DNA of 12,967 nucleotides from the NCBI GenBank assembly GCA_023412515.1, contig JAEYNO010000027.1, forward strand, positions 1 through 12,967, given 5' to 3'. This document shows, one piece after another, positions 5,957 to 11,495 of this stretch (positions are counted from its first letter, which is position 1; the number at the start of each line of letters is the position of its first letter). The translations under genes and the position numbers were made by a program. Origin of the DNA: Actinomycetes bacterium. Lineage in GTDB: Bacteria > Actinomycetota > Actinomycetes > Actinomycetales > Cellulomonadaceae. Below the pieces are notes generated by a model. That model saw nothing but the letters and a program-made list of their open reading frames with translations. It ran no database searches and was not told where the DNA came from.

Positions 5957-6607
5957 TCAACGCAGCTTCGTCCAGGCCCCCTCGGAGATCACCTCGACGG
6001 CGCCGCCGACCACGGCGATCGCCGTCTGCTCGTCGATCGCGTACGCGGGCACGTCGAGGCCGGCCGCCCACCGTTCGGCGTCGGCCGGGGTGTTGGTCGG
6101 GAACGCGTTGAGGTGCGGGAAGATCGCGAAGTCGACGACGCCGAGCGTCCGGTCGTCCGGTGCGGACGGCCACTCGACGAAGTACGGGCCGATGCGGGGC
6201 GTCAGCACCATGCTCCCCGCGCTCACCCCCACCCACACGGTGTCCGTCAGCGACGGCAGCAGGTCCGCCACGCCCGACGCGCGCAACCAGTGGGCGAGGT
6301 ACGTCGCGTCGCCGCCGTCGACGAGCAGCACGTCAGCCTCCCGCAGCCACGTCTCCCAGCGCCGTGAGCCCGTCGACGGCAGCGCCGTCAGCTCCAGGAC
6401 GCCGAGCGACGCCCACCCCAGACCCGTCAGGTGCGCGTCGCCCGCGACGACGCGCCTCACCGACGCCGGCCCGCACATCGGGTGCCCCCACTGCGCGGTC
6501 GGGATGCACAGCGCGTGCGCATCGGCCACGGGCCGCCCGAGCAGCCGGACCAGGGCGTCGTGGATCGACGGGTTGGTGACCCCGCCCGACGTGAGCAGCA
6601 GCTTCAT
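5957..6607 (-). CDS. Peptidase S51 family (PepE-like) protein
   Basis: This 216-residue protein has the class I glutamine-amidotransferase-like fold of peptidase E. MKLLLTSGGV opens the first strand, LLVDGGDATYLAHWL (94-108) is the characteristic GGDxxxL element, GVSAGSMVL (127-135) is the nucleophile elbow with S129, and VVDFAIFPHLN places H165 as the probable catalytic histidine. Family peptidases cleave N-terminal aspartyl dipeptides; some members hydrolyse cyanophycin products, but no cyanophycin genes are here. No signal peptide is present, so it is cytoplasmic. ATG 6607 has a strong ribosome binding site (GGAGGT, 6611-6616, minus strand). It converges on the HxlR-type gene, leaving 64 bases with no obvious hairpin, and diverges from the HNH gene. 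A general dipeptide-recycling role is most likely. Confidence 0.92.
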   Translation of the reverse strand: MKLLLTSGGVTNPSIHDALVRLLGRPVADAHALCIPTAQWGHPMCGPASVRRVVAGDAHLTGLGWASLGVLELTALPSTGSRRWETWLREADVLLVDGGDATYLAHWLRASGVADLLPSLTDTVWVGVSAGSMVLTPRIGPYFVEWPSAPDDRTLGVVDFAIFPHLNAFPTNTPADAERWAAGLDVPAYAIDEQTAIAVVGGAVEVISEGAWTKLR

Positions 6608-6726
6608 GGCACCTCCGGGTCGGCGTGGACGTTCTGGTGCGACTGACCACCGGGAGCGCCGAACCTCACCGGGGCGCGCGGACCGGCTCTCGGGCGGGTC
6701 GGCGGTGGTGGCGGGGCCGTGACTCC

Positions 6727-6732
6727 TACGCT
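6727..6732 (+). promoter_or_regulatory. Candidate -10 element of a leaderless transcript
   Basis: TACGCT lies exactly 6 bases (GCCGCC) before ATG 6739. It is the best TAnnnT match among the plus-strand examples here. No ribosome binding site is present. Confidence 0.5.
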
Positions 6733-6738
6733 GCCGCC

Positions 6739-7191
6739 ATGGCCCGCCCTACCCGTCGCGTTCAGGTCGCCCGCCGCCGACGGCGCCGGCTGGCGCGTGT
6801 CGAGAACGACCTCACCGACCTGGAGTGGGGCGCGCTGCGGGACGCGTGGGGCGGCTGCGCCTACTGCGGCGCGGCCGACCGGCCGCTGCAGCGGGACTGC
6901 GTCCTGCCGATCTCCCGCGGCGGTCGGTACACGGTCGACAACGTCGTGCCCGCGTGCGGGGCGTGCAACGCCAGCAAGTGCAACACCGAGGTCGTGTCGT
7001 GGCTGCGCCGCAAGAAGCTCGACGAACGCGCGTTCCTGCTGCGGCACGCGACGATCCGCCGGGCGCTGGGTGCGCCGGCGTCGGCCGAGGTCCCGGTGCC
7101 GGCTGACGTGCCGGTGCCGACCGCCGTCCAGGTGCCGACCGCCGTCCAGGTGCCGGCCGCCGTCCCGGAGCCGGCGGCGCCGTCGGCCTGA
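6739..7191 (+). CDS. HNH-type endonuclease-like protein with H-to-C change
   Basis: This is a 150-residue protein with a very basic N-terminus (RRVQVARRRRRRLARV). A zinc-stabilised HNH module follows: CAYCG (C40, C43), RDCVLPISRGGRYTVDNVVPACGACNASK (split over 52-80, with C73, C76, N68 and N77). In typical members the second element reads DHVxPxSRGG and its histidine activates water; here cysteine 54 occupies that place. Everything else is intact, so this may be a specialised branch or an inactive DNA/RNA-binding derivative. The segment CNTEVVSWLRRKKLDERAFLLRH follows the fold. The C-terminal 35 residues are a VP-rich low-complexity tail built from a hexapeptide repeat. No restriction or phage genes are adjacent. 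The ATG start fits a leaderless message. Confidence 0.88.
   Translation: MARPTRRVQVARRRRRRLARVENDLTDLEWGALRDAWGGCAYCGAADRPLQRDCVLPISRGGRYTVDNVVPACGACNASKCNTEVVSWLRRKKLDERAFLLRHATIRRALGAPASAEVPVPADVPVPTAVQVPTAVQVPAAVPEPAAPSA
7114..7167 (+). repeat. 18-bp in-frame tandem repeat, 3 copies
   Basis: The unit GTGCCGACCGCCGTCCAG occurs identically at 7114-7131 and 7132-7149, and with two changes at 7150-7167. It encodes the hexapeptides VPTAVQ, VPTAVQ and VPAAVP in the tail of the HNH protein. Related VPVPADVPVP precedes it. Copy number is likely to vary between strains. Confidence 0.85.
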
Positions 7192-7200
7192 GGGTGCCGC

Positions 7201-7240
7201 GCCGACGCCCGGGTGCGCGCGGTCGCACCCGGGCGTCGGC
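7201..7240. terminator. Bidirectional terminator, perfect 17-bp stem
   Basis: Bases 7201-7217 pair perfectly with 7224-7240 around a 6-base loop (CGCGGT). The hairpin begins 10 bases after the HNH gene stop and ends 20 bases before the last codon of the convergent esterase gene, so it can serve both. There is no T-run on either side, as is usual in high-GC actinobacteria. Confidence 0.85.
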
Positions 7241-7259
7241 CCGGCGGTGAGGGTGGCGC

Positions 7260-8441
7260 TCAGCCGACCTTCACGAGCTGCCACTGCTGGTTGGCGCCGT
7301 TCCAGTCGCTGTACTGCACGACGTTCGCGCCGTCGGCGGTGGAGGCGCCCTGCACCTCGACGGCCTTGCCGCTGTTGCGGTTGATCAGCTGCACGTAGCC
7401 GTCGACGGTCTGGAGGCTGAACTGCTGGTTGGTGCCGTTGTTGTCGGTCCACTGCTGGATCGTGGCGCCGTCGGCGGTGGACTTCGCGGCCACGTCGAGC
7501 ACCTTGCCCGACAGGCGCGACTTCAGCTTGTAGTACCCGTTGCCGGCGTCGACGAACTGCCACTGCTGCTGGGTGCCGCCGTTGCGGGACCACTGCGCGA
7601 TGCGCGCGCCGTCCGCGGTGGACAGGTTGTACACGTCGAGGGCCTTGCCGCTGTTGCGGTTGACGAGCGTGTACCAGGCGGAGGTGTCGACCGTGCCGGG
7701 GGTCCCGGGGTTGCCCGGGTTGCCGGCGGGGTTGCCGATGCTGCCGGGCACGGAGCGCAGCGCCGCGAACCAGGCGGCGGCCATCTTGTCGTAGCCCGCC
7801 GCGTTGGGGTGCACGCCGTCGGGCAGGTCGGCGGTGCTGACGGCCCGGTACATGTCGACCAGGTGCACCTTCTTGCCGGCGGCGGCGCGGCTCTGCACGA
7901 GGCCCGGGATCGCGGAGTTGTAGGCGCGGACCTGCGCGTCGGCGAACGACACGGGGATCAGGGTCGCGACGAACACGTCGGTCTGCGGGGACGTGCTGGT
8001 GATCTTGTCGACGACGGACGCGAGCCGCGCGGGCGCGTTGGCGAGGTCGCGGTTCTGGGTGATGTCGTTGGTGCCGATGTGCAGCAGCACGGTGCGCGGC
8101 TGGTACGTGCGCACCCAGCTGACGACGTTGGCGTCGATCTGGTCGATCCGCCAGCCGGAGTGGCCCTCGTGGTCGTGGTCGCCGAGGCTCGCGGGCCCGT
8201 TGAAGCCCGACCCGACGAAGTCGGTCGTGTAGCCGTTCTGCGCGAGGCGCTGCCAGAGCCCGACGCGGTACCCGCCGCCGCCGGTCATGCCGACGCCCTC
8301 GGTGATCGAGTCGCCCAGCGGCATGACGCGCGTGCCGCCGTTGCTCTCGGCGGACGCCGGCACGGACGTGGCGACGACGCCTCCGGCCAGCGCGAGGCTG
8401 AGCGTGACGGCCGTGAGGAGCCGTCGGGCGAGTCGGTGCAT
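7260..8441 (-). CDS. Secreted SGNH/GDSL esterase with ricin-type (CBM13) domain
   Basis: This is a 393-residue secreted enzyme. Residues 1-31 form a Sec signal peptide (RR-containing n-region, LLTAVTLSLALAGGVVATSV, cleavage after ASA). The SGNH hydrolase domain (about 35-235) shows block I MPLGDSITEG with nucleophile S45, GHSGWRID, block III HIGTNDITQN, and block V DGVHPNAAGY with the Asp-His pair. This layout resembles carbohydrate esterase family 3 acetylxylan esterases. A Gly/Pro/Asn linker (GNPAGNPGNPGTPGT) leads to a beta-trefoil ricin-B lectin domain (256-393) with three repeats ending QQQWQF, NQQFSL and NQQWQL. The likely role is removing acetyl groups from plant polysaccharide such as xylan. 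The start has AGGAGG (8449-8454) upstream. A LacI-type half-palindrome lies 45 bases upstream. Confidence 0.93.
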   Translation of the reverse strand: MHRLARRLLTAVTLSLALAGGVVATSVPASAESNGGTRVMPLGDSITEGVGMTGGGGYRVGLWQRLAQNGYTTDFVGSGFNGPASLGDHDHEGHSGWRIDQIDANVVSWVRTYQPRTVLLHIGTNDITQNRDLANAPARLASVVDKITSTSPQTDVFVATLIPVSFADAQVRAYNSAIPGLVQSRAAAGKKVHLVDMYRAVSTADLPDGVHPNAAGYDKMAAAWFAALRSVPGSIGNPAGNPGNPGTPGTVDTSAWYTLVNRNSGKALDVYNLSTADGARIAQWSRNGGTQQQWQFVDAGNGYYKLKSRLSGKVLDVAAKSTADGATIQQWTDNNGTNQQFSLQTVDGYVQLINRNSGKAVEVQGASTADGANVVQYSDWNGANQQWQLVKVG

Positions 8442-8485
8442 GGCGTCTGCCTCCTGTGATCGCGGCGCTGCGGTCGACCGGCGAT

Positions 8486-8497
8486 GTGAGCGTTCAC
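8486..8497. promoter_or_regulatory. Candidate LacI-family operator upstream of the esterase
   Basis: GTGAGCGTTCAC is an inverted repeat matching at 5 of 6 pairs around a central CG, the typical symmetry of LacI-family sites. It starts 45 bases upstream of the esterase ATG, in a 133-base region that otherwise shows no clear promoter. Sugar-responsive LacI-type repression of such enzymes is known in actinobacteria; the regulator is not in this window. Confidence 0.45.
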
Positions 8498-8574
8498 TCG
8501 GCGGTTCGGGCCACTGTGGCACGGGCCCGGCGGGGCGGGCGATCAGCACAAACGATTAGGTACGGCCGGCGAGG

Positions 8575-9057
8575 TCAGAGCTCCCGCAGCATCGTGTCGG
8601 AACCGCCGTTGCGGCCGACGACCACGAACCCGTGCCGCGTGTACAGCGCGCGGGCGGCGGCGTTGCCGTCCTCGACGCTCAGGCTCACGGCCCGCCACCC
8701 CAGGCCCCGCGCCTGTGCGAGGCACCCGGCGAGCAGCGCCGACCCCACGCCCCGGCCCTGGTGCGAGCGGGCGACGGCCATGCCGAGCTCGGGGACGTCG
8801 TCCGCGACGTAGCCGTACCCCGGCGTCGCGGCGGGCAGGGCGCGCGCCCAGACCGCGCCGAGCGGGCGGCCGTCGTCGTCGGTCGCGACGAGCCCGAAGT
8901 CGTCCGGGCGCTTCCACCCGCCGAGGTAGCGCGCGGTGTGCGTGTCCGCGACGACCTGCGCGCGCGTGAACCGCGGCGTCCCGTCCCAGTTGAACGCCTC
9001 CAGGAGCATGTCGTGGAGCAGGTCGAGGTCGTCGCCGGTCGCGTCGCGGAGCACCAC
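8575..9057 (-). CDS. GNAT-family N-acetyltransferase
   Basis: This 160-residue GNAT begins VVLRDATGDDLDLLHDMLLEAF. The acetyl-CoA pyrophosphate loop is QGRGVGSALL (100-109), preceded by strand PELGMAVARSH, and the fold closes with WRAVSLSVEDGNAAARALYTRHGFVVVGR, where N132 and Y139 are the usual late-motif residues. The acceptor amine is unknown. GTG 9057 is chosen because the coding pattern starts there and CAGGAT lies 7 bases upstream; the adjacent GTG 9054 is equally possible, and the upstream extension of the frame is low-complexity. There is no ribosome binding site. It is divergent from a second, only distantly similar GNAT gene over 120 bases, and its stop is 134 bases from the esterase start, so it is probably not in an operon with it. 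Confidence 0.88.
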   Translation of the reverse strand: MVLRDATGDDLDLLHDMLLEAFNWDGTPRFTRAQVVADTHTARYLGGWKRPDDFGLVATDDDGRPLGAVWARALPAATPGYGYVADDVPELGMAVARSHQGRGVGSALLAGCLAQARGLGWRAVSLSVEDGNAAARALYTRHGFVVVGRNGGSDTMLREL

Positions 9058-9088
9058 GCCGGTGATCCTGGCAGGCCGGGGTGCGAGG

Positions 9089-9106
9089 GTCGCGAGATTT
9101 CCCCGC
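9089..9106 (+). repeat. 18-bp direct repeat, copy 1 (left of second GNAT gene)
   Basis: GTCGCGAGATTTCCCCGC matches 9696-9713 at 16 of 18 positions, in the same orientation. The two copies bracket the second GNAT gene, 607 bp apart. Confidence 0.6.
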
Positions 9107-9165
9107 TGACCGCCGGGGCAGCGCTCCTGACGTCGTCGTCTGCGGCGCCCCGTCCGCGCGGGTGG

Positions 9166-9171
9166 CACGAT
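9166..9171 (+). promoter_or_regulatory. Candidate -10 element of a leaderless transcript
   Basis: CACGAT lies exactly 6 bases before ATG 9178 and there is no ribosome binding site. Confidence 0.45.
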
Positions 9172-9177
9172 CGCCGC

Positions 9178-9693
9178 ATGGCGCCGACGCCCGTGCCCGA
9201 CCTGCTCGAGACCGACCGCCTCGTGCTGCGGCCCCGCCGGGCCGAGGACGCGGCGACGTACCGCCTGCTGTGGACCGAGTGGGACCCGCGGGTGCCCGAG
9301 CACCGCCGCATCGACGCCCACGGTCGGCCGACCGTCGCGGACGTCGCCGCGCGGCTCGGCGACGAGCCCGGACTCCTCGCCGTGCACCGCAGGGACACCG
9401 ACGAGGTCGTCGGGTACTGCGGCCTGACCGAGTGGGGGAGCCCGCCGCCCGACGAGCCCGAGCTCGCGTTCGAGCTGCTGCGTGCGGCGCAGGGCCGGGG
9501 CTTCGCCACCGAGGCGGGCCGGGCGGTCGTCGCGTGGGCGCGCGCGTCGGGCTGCTCGCGGCTGCGGGCGACGGTGTGGGACTGGAACGAGGCCTCGCGC
9601 CGGGTGCTGGCGAAGCTCGGGTTCCGCGAGACGGGCGAGGTGGTGGCACGGTCCGCCGCGGGGTGCAGCCTGCTGACGGTTCGGGAGCTGTGA
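9178..9693 (+). CDS. RimJ/RimL-like GNAT N-acetyltransferase
   Basis: This 171-residue protein has the layout of the RimJ/RimL branch of GNAT enzymes: the opening LLETDRLVLRPRRAEDAATYRLLW, a middle strand DEVVGYCGLTEW, ELAFELLRAAQGRGFATEAGRAVVAWA with the acetyl-CoA loop Q105-A110, and RLRATVWDWNEASRRVLAKLGFRETGE, where N137 and the KLGF end are typical. RimJ/RimL themselves acetylate ribosomal protein N-termini, but many relatives act on small molecules, so the substrate is open. The ATG sits 6 bases after CACGAT, suggesting a leaderless message. The gene is bracketed by two copies of an 18-bp direct repeat, which may mark it as a mobile or reshuffled segment. No partner gene is linked. Confidence 0.92.
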   Translation: MAPTPVPDLLETDRLVLRPRRAEDAATYRLLWTEWDPRVPEHRRIDAHGRPTVADVAARLGDEPGLLAVHRRDTDEVVGYCGLTEWGSPPPDEPELAFELLRAAQGRGFATEAGRAVVAWARASGCSRLRATVWDWNEASRRVLAKLGFRETGEVVARSAAGCSLLTVREL

Positions 9694-9695
9694 GC

Positions 9696-9713
9696 GTGGC
9701 GAGATCTCCCCGC
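9696..9713 (+). repeat. 18-bp direct repeat, copy 2 (right of second GNAT gene)
   Basis: GTGGCGAGATCTCCCCGC begins 2 bases after the GNAT stop and matches 9089-9106 at 16 of 18 positions. Its core GAGATCTC is itself palindromic. The rest of 9714-9873 holds no gene; from about 9795 it becomes noticeably richer in A and T. Confidence 0.6.
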
Positions 9714-9873
9714 CGGAGCTGTCGAGGGCGGCCGTGGCTGGCGTCGGCGCGACGCCATGAGCGGGTCACGCCCGGCGATCGCGATGCTGGAGCCGCAAAG
9801 TTCGCGGAGGCGGCAACCCGTTACTGGAACATCTACTGCAAAACTGCGTCGTAGTAGGTGTGGCAGTCGCTGG

Positions 9874-11274
9874 TCACGTCAGGCGCCAGGCGGCGCGAGG
9901 GTCCTTGGGTGACTGGCCCTCCCAGGTGACGAGGCCGGCGTCCTGGAGTCGCTGGAGGTGGCGGGAGGCGGTCGGTCGGGTGACGCCGACCGCGTCGGCC
10001 ACCTGGCCCGTGCCCAGCGGCCGTCCCGCGCGTCGCAGCAGATCTAGTGTCTTCAGGGCGCCTGGCGGCAGTGCGCTGCGAATCTCCGGTGGGAGCGCGT
10101 CGGAGAAGAAGAGCGTCAGCTGCACCGATGCGGCTGTCTGCGTGTACAGGGGGTCGGTCAACCCGCGGGCTCGCATCTCGCCGAAGATGCGCTTGATTCC
10201 CTCTCCCAGCTCCTGCGCGATGCCCAGGTCCGAGCACACTCGCGCGAGCCGCGGGTTGCGCGCGTACCGGCTGATGTCGAGCGGGCGTGTGGGGTCCACG
10301 AGTCCGGGGAAGCGGCCGGGACTCGCGATCTCGAGCCTGTTGGGGAAGATCTCTACCCGGACGTGATCGCCGGCCATGCTGTAGGAGCGGTGCAGCACGG
10401 CGTTCACCAGTCCTTCGAGCCAGGCGTCTCGTGGGATGACGGGGATCGCCTCGAACCTCCCGCTGACCCCCAGGGCTCGGCGGTCCGGGATCATCGACCC
10501 GATGACCCGCGCGGCGTCCGCGATCTGGTGCGGGATCGAGCCCTCGCAGCGGATGTCGGCCGAGTCCTCGAGCGTCAGGTTGGCGCCCGTTCCTCGCTCG
10601 ACGTCGCGGTAGCGCAGGATGCGAACGTGTGCGTTCGGGAACAGGTCCTGAGGGCGCTCGCCGAAGAGCAGGTACGCGGCGACGGTCAGGCGGCCGTCCC
10701 TGGTGAGCAGGCCGCGGGCTCGGAGCATCGACTCCGGGGACGACGAGCCGATCGCCTTCTGGTAAGCGGCCACCTGGTCCGCGTCGAGGTCCTCGATCTG
10801 CGCGTCGACAGTGATGCCGTCGAAGGGTGCGCCCCCGCGGTCGTACTCGAGCTCCTGGCGCTGCGCGAAACCCAGCTTGCGGGACTCGTCCCCAACACGC
10901 AGGTAGCAGTCGCCGTTCGTGGTCTCGTGGACCCGGTCGCCCGGGTCGACGCGGAGCAGGAGCAGCGTCGCTCCTCTGGACGTGGTCAGATCCTCGGCAC
11001 GGACGCGGACGACGGGCTGTGTGAAGTCCTGCGCTGCTTGGCGTAGATCGTTGAGGCGAGCAGCCGTGACACCCTCTACCGATCCGGAGTGGAGGCCCAC
11101 GACGATGCAGCCGCCCTCCGCGTTGGCGAGCGCCACCAGAGCGACGGCCAGGTCTCGCGGTGAGATGCGCCCGGACTTGCGCTCGAACCACTGCCCTTCG
11201 GGGAGTTTCAGCAGCTGGTCCACCGCCTCGTCGACGGGCATGGCCAGTGCATGGTCGACCTCGGCAGCGTACAC
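9874..11274 (-). CDS. AlbA_2 (Schlafen-type) / GHKL ATPase / winged-helix protein
   Basis: This is a 466-residue predicted regulator of the COG2865 type. Residues about 22-137 form the AlbA_2 (Schlafen-like) nucleic-acid domain: EGQWFERKSG with E31 and K33, LVALANAEGGCIVVGL (47-61), and closing DCYLRVGDESRKL. Residues about 190-390 carry a degenerate GHKL ATPase: AWLEGLVNAVLHRSY (284-298, N-box-like), RLEIASPGRFPG (313-324) and ELGEGIKRI (355-363). Residues about 405-455 are a winged helix (GTGQVADAVGVTRPTASRHLQRLQDAGLV), which suits DNA binding. GTG 11274 is chosen because TACAGT lies 6 bases upstream; ATG 11241 is the alternative. Codon use is visibly less GC-biased than in neighbours and the flanks are A/T-richer, consistent with acquisition. 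Homologues are seen as regulators and in defence-rich regions; its role here is unknown. Confidence 0.9.
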   Translation of the reverse strand: MYAAEVDHALAMPVDEAVDQLLKLPEGQWFERKSGRISPRDLAVALVALANAEGGCIVVGLHSGSVEGVTAARLNDLRQAAQDFTQPVVRVRAEDLTTSRGATLLLLRVDPGDRVHETTNGDCYLRVGDESRKLGFAQRQELEYDRGGAPFDGITVDAQIEDLDADQVAAYQKAIGSSSPESMLRARGLLTRDGRLTVAAYLLFGERPQDLFPNAHVRILRYRDVERGTGANLTLEDSADIRCEGSIPHQIADAARVIGSMIPDRRALGVSGRFEAIPVIPRDAWLEGLVNAVLHRSYSMAGDHVRVEIFPNRLEIASPGRFPGLVDPTRPLDISRYARNPRLARVCSDLGIAQELGEGIKRIFGEMRARGLTDPLYTQTAASVQLTLFFSDALPPEIRSALPPGALKTLDLLRRAGRPLGTGQVADAVGVTRPTASRHLQRLQDAGLVTWEGQSPKDPRAAWRLT

Positions 11275-11279
11275 GAGCC

Positions 11280-11300
11280 TACTGTAACAGTTTTTCAGTA
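11280..11300. promoter_or_regulatory. Extended -10 promoter overlapped by a palindrome
   Basis: On the minus strand TGTTACAGT forms an extended -10 (TACAGT at 11286-11281), 6 bases before GTG 11274. The same bases form a perfect palindrome, ACTGTAACAGT (11281-11291), and the outer TACTG (11280-11284) and CAGTA (11296-11300) form a second inverted pair around an A/T-rich core. A repressor here would block the promoter directly. The winged helix of the gene itself makes autoregulation plausible, which is inference. Confidence 0.6.
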
Positions 11301-11352
11301 CATGCGCCTTCGTGTGTGGGCTCGGGGCCGGGAACAAGTTCCGCCGTGCGTG

Positions 11353-11375
11353 AGTTGAGCCCATCAGACTCAACT
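11353..11375. promoter_or_regulatory. HspR operator (HAIR element), distal copy
   Basis: TTGAGC (11355-11360), a 7-base gap and ACTCAA (11368-11373) fit the HAIR consensus CTTGAGT-N7-ACTCAAG, known as the binding site of the heat-shock repressor HspR. The symmetry extends one to two bases outward (AG/CT). It differs from consensus at the outer C/G pair. It lies 121 bases before the dnaK start. Confidence 0.85.
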
Positions 11376-11418
11376 TCTCCCCGCTTCGACTTGTCGGACG
11401 GCCACCCACCGTCGCAGA

Positions 11419-11439
11419 CTTGAGCCAGGCGGGCTCAAG
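11419..11439. promoter_or_regulatory. HspR operator (HAIR element), proximal copy
   Basis: CTTGAGC (11419-11425), a 7-base gap and GCTCAAG (11433-11439) form a perfect inverted repeat, one symmetric change (T/A to C/G) from the HAIR consensus. The centre is 65 bp from that of the distal copy, about six helical turns. A weak promoter (TTGTCG 11391-11396, CAGACT 11415-11420, 18-bp spacing) would place the operator over the transcription start. In actinobacteria HspR with DnaK as co-repressor shuts the operon off at normal temperature. Confidence 0.92.
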
Positions 11440-11495
11440 ACGTCGAGCACTCCACGCAGCAGGAGCCCGCGAGGTTCCGGAAGGAAGGCACGCAC

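Noticed and set aside
3684..6236. An 850-codon minus-strand open frame
   Set aside because: It crosses several well-supported genes and intergenic regions on both strands and is Arg/Ala/Gly-rich shadow sequence.
6739..7191. HNH gene as part of a restriction-modification system with the methyltransferase at 3701-4432
   Set aside because: The methyltransferase lacks DNA-methylase motifs such as DPPY or PCQ, and four unrelated genes separate the two.
11331..11342. GGAACAAGTTCC as a LexA (SOS) box
   Set aside because: Actinobacterial LexA sites need four bases between GAAC and GTTC; only two are present.
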